A program made the translations under genes and the position numbers. A model generated the notes under the pieces. That model ran no database searches. It was not told the DNA's origin and was given only the letters and a program-made list of their open reading frames with translations. 18,019 nucleotides of DNA. Source: Saccoglossus kowalevskii (Eukaryota > Hemichordata > Enteropneusta > Harrimaniidae). Of the stretch, positions 10,213-18,019 are shown piece by piece. The stretch lies in NCBI RefSeq assembly GCF_000003605.2, contig NW_003142846.1, positions 21,495 through 39,513 of the forward strand, written 5' to 3'. The first letter of the stretch is position 1. Each line of letters begins with the position of its first letter.

Positions 10213-10399
10213 ACGTCCGAACATAATCCACCGATCTTGATTGAACAAACTCCACGTGACGACAGTAACAATAAAGACGAGAACAAGGAAAGGGGTAATT
10301 GGTCTGGTAAACTGGATTTCATATTGTCTCTCATTGGATATGCAGTAGGAATAAGTAATATTTGGAGATTTCCGGTATTATGCTATCGCAATGGAGGAG
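10213..10399 (+). CDS. SLC6 exon: N-terminal tail and TM1
   Basis: Acceptor TTTTAATTCAG, donor GTAACT at 10400. It encodes a 29-residue hydrophilic, Asn/Asp/Glu/Lys-rich tail, then [20 protein letters not shown] and [14 protein letters not shown]. Asn49 of NIWRFP is the Na1 ligand (LeuT Asn27). The unwound-helix motif is VGISN where the family usually has VGLGN, and RFPVL replaces RFPYL. In-frame TTG at 10237 is not a start. The frame enters at phase 0 and leaves with one base of the third Gly codon. Confidence 0.9.
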
Positions 10400-13300
10400 G
10401 TAACTCTATTGATTACTCATAAATTTATGAGAGACTCATTATACTGTGCAATGAATGATTGTGACTGACTGACAAACTGCTTAAAACTTACTGAATATAT
10501 GAATACTATTATCTACTATTATCTCATTCCAGGAGCATTTCTCATCCCGTATGTGATATTTATGTTTCTGTGTGGGATGCCGCTGTTCTTCTTAGAGATT
10601 GCCTTCGGTCAGTTTGCCAGTGAAGGGCCAATTACAGCATGGAAAATATCCCGACTATTTCGAGGTAAGAAAATAATTTAGACGGTATGTTGTCATTTAC
10701 ATTGTTTGTAAAGTTGCCAACTTTGTTTTTCTTACTATGTAGCACAATACTTGAATCGTTTCATGATCGTTTCCATAAGTATTGTCAAATTATAGCCCAG
10801 GATGGTGGCATTTGCTGATACTCACAAACTTACTGGATTACATACATAATTTATTGATATTATCAATGTTATCATATCATCACATAATCTCACGGAATGA
10901 CATATATCATTTTTAAGGCGAAGTACACAATACGATTGAAGCTGAAACAAAAAAGGTGGTATAAATATGAAAGTTTTTTATAGCATACACGACGGCCACA
11001 ATGATATCATTTACAGATCTGCACTAAACTCGCCGATATGCAGTTCGTGAAACGTCACTGTCACTGTGCTGGGTAGACTACGATGTCGACTGAACTATAT
11101 TTTAAATCACAAGTGTGCATCACACGTCACACCAAAACGTCGTCTGAACACAGCTATCTGTTGTCAGATAGTGTATCCAATCATATTTGGATATCGCTAT
11201 ACAGTAGTCACATACCTCTTGAACCCATGTTGTCTCGTTCGTATATATGCGTCATTCCGTATTCAGACCAGTGGATCATTGCACTATTAAATGTAGAAGA
11301 AGGTGGTTAATCAAATGAGATTTTTAACTCTGCATTACCTCTACGAGCCAATTGTAATATTTAAGAAAAATATTATACCTCTCGAAAATTCTTAGATCGA
11401 CCAATGGTACTATATGTATCCAGTAGGTGTGTGACTTAATACGTTTGCTCAATTGGTATAGTGAAATGTATTTTGTTTTCCAGTATATATATTTGTGAAG
11501 AAGGTATATAGGTAATATGTTTGTGAAGGAGGTCAGGGAGTATTATGTTTGTGAAGAAGGTCAAGGAGTATCTTGTTTGTGAAGAAGGTCTGGGAATATT
11601 ATGTTTGTGAAGAAGGTCAAGGAGTATTATGTTTGAGAAGAAGGTCTGTAAGTATTATGTTTGTGAAGAAGGTCTGTAAGTATTATGTTTATGAAGAAGG
11701 TCTGGAAGTATTATGTTTGTGATGAAGGTCTGTAAGTATTATGTTTATGAAGAAGGTCTGTAAGTATTATGTTTGTGAAGAAGGTATGTAAGTATTATGT
11801 TTGTGAAGAAGGTCTGGAAGTATTATGTTTGTGAAGAAGGTCTGTAAGTATTATGTTTGTGAAGAAGGTCTGTAAGTATTATGTTTATGAAGAAGGTATG
11901 TAAGTATTATGTTTGTGAAGAAGGTCTGTAAGTATTATGTTTGTGAAGAAGGTCTGGAAGTATTATGTTTGTGAAGAAGGTCTGTAAGTATTATGTTTAT
12001 GAAGAAGGTCTGGAAGTATTATGTTTGTGTATAAGGTGTGGGAGTATTATGTTTATGAAGAAGGTATGGAACTATTATGTTTGTGAAGAAGGTATGGGAG
12101 TATTGTATCTGTGAAGAAGGTCCTGGAGTATTTGGTTTGTGAAGAGGGCCTGGAACTTAAATTAGTCCAGTATTGTGACGGTTCTTCATTCGGACCAAAA
12201 CATCCCCACTCAATAGTATCAACATAACATTTGTTTCTGATACATGCTTAAAAACAATATGTCATGTGTTAGTATGTTAATATTACTGTAATTCAATTAT
12301 TTTAAGATAAACAAGATCACAGTTAGCAACGAGTGCAATATTTATTCATTTTTGTGATAGAGAGCATAAGGAAACCGCAGCATAGAGAAACAATAAACTG
12401 AGCAAACTGTAGGCTACACTCTGTAACATACAATATAGTTGATGAGAGGTTTCACTACAATTGTCAATATCATATAAGTTGTACATCTTGCAAACATCAA
12501 GTGACGACTGCATTGTGTTAGTATTCTTTATTCATCATTAATAGGTACTGGATATGGAATGATCATTTTAACAGGTTTGACCACTATATACTATAACGTT
12601 ATCATCATGTATATACTGTTTTACTTCATCGCTTCTTTTACCGCCCTTCCCGGTGTACCTTGGGATGATTGCGACAATACATGGAATACCATGTCATGTT
12701 TGAGTCTGCAGGATCAGAGAAACGCCACCAACGACACTCTGTTTGTTAACACGTCATTTGCCCTCAACTTCACGAATATGTCGGATGTAAAACCAATCAC
12801 CCCAGCTGAGGACTACTGGAAGTAAGTGAAACTGTATTGTATTGTATTACATTAGATTAATCATGTTATGTGGACGTTAGTTAGGTAAGTTAGGTGAAAA
12901 GAACATAGCCTAAATGTATATCTGAGTACATCTGCAAGTAAAATAATTAGTCTGGTAGTACACATATATTATTGTGAAAGTATTGAAAGCCAATTGACCA
13001 TGTTGCTCCGTACATATTGCAGTGAGCGCGTGCTTCGACTTTCAAGTGGAATAGATGATTTGGGTGCGGTGAATTGGGATTTGGTGATAATTTTACTTCT
13101 TTCATGGTTTGTAATCTTTTTCGCTCTCATCAAGGTATCAAGTCATCTGGGAAGGTAATTATTTACATTATATTTATGTAACACATACCGTGTCAAACGT
13201 GTTCTGATGGTAATATACAGTGTGAATGAGTCTTACGTTGTTTATCGATAGATATGTCGCACAGATTTTTCATACAATGTTTGTCTCAGTGAACTATATT

Positions 13301-16300
13301 TATTTAGTTATAGTTATTGCCACATAGACACCATTCAATCCAGACATGATAAAATATACAAATACAAATCCTGGTGCGTCGGGGATGTCATTAATAATCA
13401 TTTTTTCCAGTTGATAATTGTATTTCATTCAGAACTGTTTTCCGATGTCCCGCTGTCGATTTACACAAATTCTGTCATTTAAAGTACGTTAGAAAGCACA
13501 AATCACACCAGTCGTTCGATTGATAATATCATCAGGTTTTAGTATACTTCTCCCTTCGATCGCTGAAAACAACAAGTACAAACATTTTTGGGGCTTTCAT
13601 CCACACCGCCGACTGAACGTCCACCCACGTGATAACACTCAAATATTTACACTGTCGCTTTAGCGCGCAATAATTACAGCTCTGACTATTCGCTCAATTC
13701 GCCAATGATCGCCTTGTTTCATACAATGTTCGCGACATGATTACTACCAGTTACACCATTACTCTATACAGTAACATTGGCACAATAAGTCGTCTAGCGG
13801 TAGATATCAATAATACACATGCAACCTAACATCATTAATGTTGTCCATTATATTATGTTGTAACTTCACAGGTTGTGTATGTGACAGCTACGTTTCCATA
13901 TGTTGTGATAACAATACTTATCATACGTGGTGTAACTCTGCCTGGTCATCCATGGGATTGAAATTTCTTTTTATTCCAAAATGGGAATTGCTGCGTTTTC
14001 CTAAGGTAGTTAATTTTACACACACACTCGATACTTTATGACAACTTTCGAGAGGTATTTCAGGCTCAAGTCTCGTTAGCTGCAAATTAGTAAAATGAAT
14101 AATAAACAATCATATGCGGCAGCTACAGAATGCTGAAACATTTTACATTTTGAATTGCAGACAAGACTATATAATATCGATGTTGGATTATTTCAACTTT
14201 ATCTAATAGTCTGTATTGTAATAATTATAATTAATTTTCTTGACATACTGCAAACGTTACGTGGAGTCAGCAACAATGTTTGGTTATTATTGCAAACACT
14301 GTTATGGTTCTGTAACCACAATACCATCATAACTTTCCTCACAAAGTTGTTCTATATGGTAAATTCTTTTTACAGAATCCTAAAAATTTATATTCCTGGG
14401 AACAAAAACTTACTGTACCTTTTGTTTTAGGTATGGGGTGATGCAGCTACCCAAGTATTTTTCTCACTAGGCCCTGCTTGGGGAGGTTTAATAACCATGG
14501 CCAGTTACAACAAATTCCATCACAACTTTCGCAGGTAAGACTGTTGCCCATGACTTCAGTCTATAACCTATTGGGTGATAATATATGCGTACAGTACGTA
14601 TTGGTACTTATTCATAGATCGTTGCAGCTCAGACAAGCATCAAGCATAAAACGTGATTTTGTAGAACAATTGGCTAGTTGTGACTTAAACTATTCCCTGA
14701 TCAATCCAATGATCACAATGGTCACCCATAAATTGTATGCTTTGGTCGTGTTGGTACCATTCCCAGTACCACTCGCAATACAATTATTATGATGACGTCA
14801 TAATAATCACTCTATGTCGAATCCGACACATCATTGTCACAAGACTCGTGGATTATTTATTCTATTAGCTACCAAATATGTTATGGCGATAAGTGATTGG
14901 ATTCATCACGGTCTGAGGGTGTATTCTCTGTGGTTGTTTTTTTATTTTCCTGATTTGCATTATAATAATATTTAATATTGCAATGTAAAACTGATAAGCA
15001 ATTCTAGTCTGATCTATCTTATTCGGGGCTTATCGACACTTCTCATGTAGGACTTGGATATCGGGCGTTAACCTGGTAAAGTTGTCTTTAGTTATTTCCG
15101 CTATAGCATAATGATTAATTGCATTTCTACGTTGTTATTCTAGAGATGTTTTACTGGTGCCAATCGTAAATGGTGCTACCAGTGTATTTGGTGCCATTGC
15201 TGTGTTTTCGATTATTGGATTTCTATCCAACGAAGCTGGTGTACCAATAGACAAGGTTGTACAAGCAGGTAATTGAGAATTTTAATGTCACTACTCGTGG
15301 TCTATGTGACACCGTACTTCAATATATGTTGAACCATTCACTTTTTAGATGTTTCCCCAGCAACTCCACGTCGTCATTAGTGCATGCTGTGCTGTACATT
15401 AGAGTAACTCATCACGGTACAACACTGTAAGCATGTATCAACGCATGGTTAACACTATATTGTATTCGTCTGAACTACCTTGCATTACAGGACCAGGTCT
15501 TATCTTTGTCGTTTACCCAGAGGCTTTATCGCGTATCCCGCTCTCACCTCTATGGTCAGCTCTGTTTTTTCTGATGATGTTCACCGTTGGTTTAGATAGT
15601 CAGGTGAGTGATAAAGTATATAAACTAACGCACATGTATCGTGGTTTAATAAGGTGATTTTTGATTTACGGGTATGTAAAACGAAATTACATTAACGGAT
15701 GTAACTGATAACTTTTCCAATGAAATCCTTAGCACCCCGTTGGCAGGCCAGTCACACTGGTTCTCACCACAAGAGGTTACGATCCCCCCTGCCAAATGCT
15801 AAGTACAACTGAAACTAATATCTACATATTTACATGAAAAATTGTCCACCTGTGCGGATCTATTTGTGCAGGAGTTTTACGACCGTATGCCCTTACTGAC
15901 GTCAACCGAACTTGTTATGTGGGAAGTTGGCACCCAAGGCTCACAGGTGCTACACCTTGCCCAAGGGTGACCTGGAGGTAGTTGCGGCAAAGGGTAACCT
16001 CATTATGTTTTTATTTCTATGATTACGGGTACCTATTGTTTAATTATGGTTACAGTTTTATCCACATACTATTTGCATACCAGATTTGGAAAGTGATGGA
16101 CACTGCCCACTGTCAATGTCACTTTATACCACCACAATAACAAACATATAATATGAAAAATCATCAATAGTTAAATACGCCATTAATTACATTTTAATTG
16201 TGTTGCAGTTTGTCATGGTTGAAAACGTCGCTAGTGCTTTTATGGATAAGTTCCCACCTTTTCTACGACCAAAGAAAACATTATTTATGTTAACTGTTTG

Positions 16301-17644
16301 TATGATTTCATTTCTACTTGGGTTACCTATGACTACATCGGTATGTGTCTGCCATAGATTATAATAATACATTATAATTGTCTTTCAAATATCGGCTTAG
16401 ACCACAAATGATCTTTCTCTATGTGTGTATTTGTTTAGTTATTTACCAACATCAATATTATCATCCTTATCTATACTGAGTGACTCATAATTTTCGTAAA
16501 CATATTCATGTGTAATAATATACAACGTGTGGGTTTATAGTGCTCGTGACATTTTGTAAGATTACGTCGGCAAGTTTGTTCATAACACGTTCCCTGGCTT
16601 GTACGTATAAAACACACCAAGTGACGACGTTAACTGCATTCCGCGGTGTTTTGAACGAAAACATTCAGCTGCCGTGTGGTGGTGTCCTCGGTATGTATTT
16701 GGAGGAATATTCGTGTATTTATTAACGGATTTGATAACGTACTGGGACAAAACATACCACGTGACACATATACTACTGAATAATTAATTATCTCAATCTA
16801 GTTCAAAACACCAGTTATAGGTGTGATGGCGCTATGATAATTGTTAGTGTTTATACTGTGATTTTCAGGGTGGAAATTATATACTGCATCTCATGGATTG
16901 GTTTATCAGCTTAGTTGGTCTGTTTATCATTGCTCTGATAGAATGTTTCGTATTTGTCGCTATTTACGGTAAGGCAACACTGCATTCTATGATTCAATTC
17001 TTGCAATGCAATATTATCATATGTCAATAGGTGTATGTACTCTCGATTTTTAATTTATTAAAAAATAATATATATGTATGAAATTATCGCTAAAAAAACA
17101 GGTCTATTTTTAAATCAAGATGGATTCAAAATTCAGTCATTTTTAGGGTTGTCATCCACACCGCGTAGTGACGTGATAATGTGTCTCTAATTTTTGCTTT
17201 CAGATTACATAAGTGTACAGTGCATGTGTCCTTGGGAAAATGTACTTATTGCATGAATAGTGATGAAAATCTGTCAATATTTAATGTCAAAATAAGAATA
17301 TACCAAGTTGTAACAGACAGGGATACTGCAATAGCTGTGTTTATAGACCTTTTCAAAGTGTAGTCACATACACATACTTAGCTAAAGGTTATCCTTGAAT
17401 TCTCCTTCAACATTAACTAACATATTTTGATATCTACTTATACATTTGAATCCCTTTAAATATTACCCATTACCGTGTCTACTAATATTTGTGCAATAAC
17501 GAATGCAACAACACGTATTACTCATGGGTATTTCTCTTCATAGGTGTCAATAACTTCTATGATGATATTCACATGATGTTACCGTTCAAATTATCGATAT
17601 GGTGGAAATTATGCTGGATGGCCATTACACCGTGTATTATTATA
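10213..17644 (+). CDS. SLC6-family Na+/Cl--coupled transporter, glycine-transporter-like (partial; frameshifted as written)
   Basis: Eleven exons: 10213-10399, 10533-10664, 12545-12821, 13023-13154, 13872-14005, 14431-14534, 15144-15268, 15491-15603, 16209-16340, 16869-16968 and 17544-17644. They give about 513 residues, from a charged N-terminal tail to the start of TM11; TM12 and the C-terminus lie outside. Family hallmarks: NIWRFP and NGGGAFLIPY (TM1-2), YYNVI (TM3), paired EL2 cysteines with five N-glycosylation sequons, TATFPYVV (TM5), [10 protein letters not shown] (TM6), SYNKFH, VVYPEAL (EL4), GLDS (TM8 Na2 site). The TM6 Trp in PAWGG and the SYNKFHHN stretch resemble glycine transporters. 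Asn and Ser in TM7 (VNGATS) fit the Na1 and chloride sites. Family members sit in the plasma membrane and import amino acids or neurotransmitters with Na+ and Cl-. All phases agree except around the exon at 13872-14005, which is two bases short. Confidence 0.9.
10533..10664 (+). CDS. SLC6 exon: TM2 and first intracellular loop
   Basis: Acceptor CATTCCAG, donor GTAAGAAAA at 10665. It completes the NGGG motif and continues [20 protein letters not shown] then [20 protein letters not shown] and LFR. The E-I-A-F-G-Q-F core and GP..AWK are standard SLC6 TM2/IL1 features. Confidence 0.9.
10665..12544 (+). other. Long SLC6 intron (1.9 kb)
   Basis: The intron has a GTAAGA donor and a TTAATAG acceptor. 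No exon is seen inside: the overlapping open frames at 11066-11290 and 11083-11310 are unrecognised. Its main content is the 28-bp minisatellite at 11495-12156. Confidence 0.85.
11495..12156 (+). repeat. 28-bp minisatellite, 23 full units plus a partial
   Basis: The consensus is GTGAAGAAGGTCTGTAAGTA then TTATGTTT. Every one of the 23 full units (11495-12138) is exactly 28 bp, with no indels; divergence is by substitution and rises toward both ends. The partial copy ends near 12156. Ten units carry GTAAGTATT and others GGAAGTATT or related forms. Units 8-11 (11691-11802) and 12-15 (11803-11914) share the same variant order, suggesting a 112-bp higher-order duplication. Confidence 0.95.
12545..12821 (+). 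CDS. SLC6 exon: TM3 and large extracellular loop 2
   Basis: Acceptor TTAATAG, donor GTAAGTGAA at 12822. It encodes [20 protein letters not shown] and [11 protein letters not shown] (TM3), then EL2 with [13 protein letters not shown], the conserved Cys pair and WNT motif. Next come five sequons (NAT, NDT, NTS, NFT, NMS) and the start of TM4 entry, AEDYW. Heavy N-glycosylation of EL2 is normal for the family. The exon ends two bases into an Asn codon. Confidence 0.9.
13023..13154 (+). CDS. SLC6 exon: end of EL2 and TM4
   Basis: Acceptor CATATTGCAG, donor GTAATT at 13155. It encodes [20 protein letters not shown], then [17 protein letters not shown] (TM4) and VSSHLG. The exon ends two bases (AG) into the next codon, where the family has GKVVY. 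That phase does not match the next exon. Confidence 0.88.
13155..13871 (+). other. SLC6 intron with a slightly GC-richer island
   Basis: No exon was found that could fix the phase mismatch between its flanks. The part around 13370-13750 is less AT-rich than its surroundings. It carries one copy of a short dispersed repeat (13583-13640). TTCATACAATGTT occurs at about 13269 and again at about 13719. Confidence 0.5.
13583..13640 (+). repeat. Dispersed repeat, copy 1 (pair with 17138-17183)
   Basis: It shares the exact 13-mer TCATCCACACCGC (13597-13609), a leading CATTTTT-GGG and a trailing ACGTGATAA (13627-13635) with the copy in a later intron. Copy 2 has a shorter spacer. Probably fragments of one repeat family. 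Confidence 0.5.
13872..14005 (+). CDS. SLC6 exon: TM5 and EL3, with two apparent 1-base losses
   Basis: Acceptor AACTTCACAG, donor GTAGTT at 14006. The protein evidence is clear but lies in two frames. From 13872 the frame gives [20 protein letters not shown] and VTLPGHPW. From about 13956 a different frame gives [17 protein letters not shown], which joins the next exon in phase 0. The previous exon ends in phase 2, so entry also fails. Strict splicing gives stop TGA at 13882-13884; reading from 13872 gives TGA at 13959-13961. The exon is 134 bp; 136 bp would restore both joins. Both deficits fall at G runs (GG at 13871-13872, GGG at 13954-13956). Either the sequence has homopolymer errors or the gene is disrupted. 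Confidence 0.85.
14006..14430 (+). other. SLC6 intron
   Basis: AT-rich, ending in TTTTGTTTTAG. An open frame at 14155-14430 is hydrophobic and preceded by an acceptor-like TTGCAG, but it has no SLC6 similarity, and the flanking exons join in phase 0 without it. Confidence 0.7.
14431..14534 (+). CDS. SLC6 exon: TM6 and substrate site
   Basis: Donor GTAAGACT at 14535. It encodes [20 protein letters not shown] then [16 protein letters not shown]6 provides main-chain contacts for substrate and ligands for Na1 and chloride (Ser of FFSL). The residue after SL is Gly, as in GlyT1-type transporters, where GlyT2 has Ser. The Trp of PAWGG is characteristic of glycine transporters, where it shrinks the pocket. 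Confidence 0.9.
14535..15143 (+). other. SLC6 intron with a CRE inside an imperfect palindrome
   Basis: At 14783-14807 ATTATTA and TAATAAT arms (7 bp) flank TGA-TGACGTCA, with the octamer at 14793-14800. The open frame 14478-14792 is a shadow of the exon plus intron. No other feature recognised. Confidence 0.55.
15144..15268 (+). CDS. SLC6 exon: TM7 and EL4a
   Basis: Acceptor TTATTCTAG, donor GTAATTGA at 15269. The split codon gives Arg, then [32 protein letters not shown] and VPIDKVVQA. Asn of VNGATS is an Na1 ligand, and the Ser marks a chloride-dependent eukaryotic-type site. SNEAGV is the family's usual S/ANE hinge before EL4. Confidence 0.9.
15491..15603 (+). CDS. SLC6 exon: EL4b and TM8 first half
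   Basis: Acceptor GCATTACAG, donor GTGAGTGA at 15604. It completes [20 protein letters not shown] and continues [18 protein letters not shown]. The GLDS motif supplies the Asp and Ser that coordinate Na2 in neurotransmitter transporters. It ends in phase 0. Confidence 0.9.
15604..16208 (+). other. SLC6 intron carrying repeat-like sequence
   Basis: The intron separates the GLDSQ and FVMVEN codons in phase 0. The 15728-16000 part is clearly less AT-rich than the rest and looks like an inserted element, annotated separately. The remainder is ordinary AT-rich intron. Confidence 0.7.
15728..15990. mobile_element. Probable SINE-like remnant(s)
   Basis: On the + strand, GGTTACGATCCCC (about 15775-15787) resembles a tRNA-type B box. 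It lies within a 76-bp segment closed by CTTAGCA/TGCTAAG (15728-15734, 15797-15803) and TTGGCAGG/CCTGCCAA (15740-15747, 15788-15795). On the - strand, 15844-15897 reads GTAAGGGCATACGGTCGTAA then AACTCC. This resembles the GGGCATCCGG.CGTAAAAC words seen in many animal short repeats, and about 15949-15972 reads as CACCCTTGGGCAAGGTG, another word common in them. The two halves may be separate insertions. The assignment rests on motif memory only. Confidence 0.4.
16209..16340 (+). CDS. SLC6 exon: end of TM8, IL4 and TM9
   Basis: Acceptor GTGTTGCAG, donor GTATGTGTC at 16341. It encodes 44 residues: [38 protein letters not shown] and [18 protein letters not shown] corresponds to the family's E-T-I-V-T..D-x-FP loop. 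The reverse-strand open frame at 16187-16372 is a shadow. Confidence 0.9.
16341..16868 (+). other. SLC6 intron
   Basis: AT-rich intron ending in ATTTTCAG. The open frame at 16540-16725 is unrecognised and is not needed for phase. Nothing else seen. Confidence 0.7.
16869..16968 (+). CDS. SLC6 exon: TM10
   Basis: Acceptor TGATTTTCAG, donor GTAAGGCA at 16969. It encodes [20 protein letters not shown] then [16 protein letters not shown]...L.D is the conserved TM10 entry, including the Asp of the extracellular gate region. It leaves one base of a Gly codon. Confidence 0.9.
16969..17543 (+). other. SLC6 intron
   Basis: AT-rich. It holds copy 2 of the dispersed repeat (17138-17183). The open frame at 17181-17363 is unrecognised. 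The acceptor is CTCTTCATAG. Confidence 0.65.
17138..17183 (+). repeat. Dispersed repeat, copy 2 (pair with 13583-13640)
   Basis: It shares the exact 13-mer TCATCCACACCGC at 17152-17164 and ACGTGATAA at 17171-17179 with the earlier copy, in the same order and orientation. Confidence 0.5.
17544..17644 (+). CDS. SLC6 exon: IL5 and start of TM11
   Basis: Acceptor CTTCATAG, donor GTAAGTTG at 17645. The split codon gives Gly, then [20 protein letters not shown] and [15 protein letters not shown]...F.DDI.MM...... W...W is the standard IL5/TM11 signature. It ends in phase 0. The following exon (rest of TM11, TM12, C-tail) is not in the window. Confidence 0.9.
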
Positions 17645-18019
17645 GTAAGTTGTCGTATTGTGTTCATATGTATATATGTGTGTTGTGTATTCAACGACGT
17701 AAAACATATTCCCGTACGATTCCATTGAACTGTAAGTGTGATATCCTTTGGTACATACTTTTACTAAAGCGGTCACCGTGACAGACTCAAATATTTTTCT
17801 ATTTGTTATATTGCGAGGTACAGGTGGAAAACGACGAATTTTTTAGTGCATACTTTACTATATGTTTTGGTTATATTTTGATATACTGCTTGATTAAACA
17901 CTCGAATATAATATGATGTATTATATTATTTTAAGCGCGGTGGTCGTCGCGCTGCGCATGTGCGACATTTGTTTTGATAAACATTGATAATTCCACAATC
18001 CACTGCGCTCTTCAAATGG
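17645..18019 (+). other. Start of the next SLC6 intron
   Basis: No TM11-TM12 exon sequence is recognisable to the end of the window. A short CpG-rich spot at 17935-17968 contrasts with the AT-rich surroundings. Confidence 0.6.

Noticed and set aside
13155-13871. Possible microexon that would repair the reading frame before TM5
   Set aside because: Family sequence runs G-K/R-V-V-Y without an insertion here, so a microexon would have to add residues inside a conserved motif. The second frame break at 13954-13956 would also remain.
14155-14430. Hydrophobic 91-codon open frame that could be an extra SLC6 exon
   Set aside because: It runs to the intron end just before the true TM6 exon, has no SLC6 motifs, and the flanking exons join in phase 0 without it. 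Hydrophobicity follows from AT-rich sequence.
15728-15803. 76-bp segment with a 7-bp closing stem, considered as a tRNA gene
   Set aside because: The B-box-like sequence is not placed next to the closing stem as a T arm must be, and no proper D arm or anticodon loop can be laid out. More likely a repeat foldback.
1-18019. CRISPR arrays, bacterial operons, phage genes or a multi-gene defence system
   Set aside because: Spliced genes, AT-rich introns and animal protein families make this eukaryotic. The only regular array is the 28-bp minisatellite, which has no unique spacers.

Overview
This is AT-rich animal nuclear DNA. Protein-coding sequence comes in short exons flanked by canonical GT/AG sites, introns run from about 75 bp to 1.9 kb, and microsatellites, a minisatellite and a probable dispersed-element remnant lie between exons. 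Nothing looks prokaryotic or viral. The overall character suggests a marine invertebrate, most likely a lophotrochozoan such as a mollusc, but that is an inference from general look, not from a diagnostic marker.

Layout. (1) 482-2144, + strand: the last six exons of a gene for a single-pass membrane protein. All splice phases agree and the frame ends at TAA 2142-2144. The visible part has about 79 extracellular residues, one transmembrane helix, a Cys-Cys/poly-Lys stop-transfer and a basic, Pro/Thr-rich cytoplasmic tail ending in a motif like the second half of a WW domain. A cadherin-superfamily tail is my best guess, held weakly. (2) 2145-9358: about 7.2 kb with no convincing gene. It contains a (GTTT)n tract, a run of heat-shock elements followed by a TATA box, a (TA)25 tract and a three-step hairpin. 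(3) 10213-17644, + strand: eleven exons of a sodium/chloride-coupled neurotransmitter transporter (SLC6 family), closest by eye to the glycine transporters. It covers the N-terminal tail through the start of TM11; the C-terminus lies beyond the window. A possible tiny first exon (M-D-Y-K) sits at 9359-9370.

Main points of interest. The SLC6 exon at 13872-14005 is two bases short of what its neighbours require. The losses fall at two short G runs, so as written the transporter reads into a stop: either homopolymer consensus errors or a truly broken or polymorphic gene. The 1.9 kb SLC6 intron carries a 28-bp minisatellite of 23 full units, ten of which contain a strong 5' splice-donor sequence. 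A heat-shock-type promoter at about 6700-6905 has no recognisable gene behind it. The transporter's TM1 substrate/sodium loop departs from the usual family sequence.

The two genes share orientation but no evident functional link. I see no sign of a new multi-gene system here. No database search was possible, so all family assignments rest on motif recognition.
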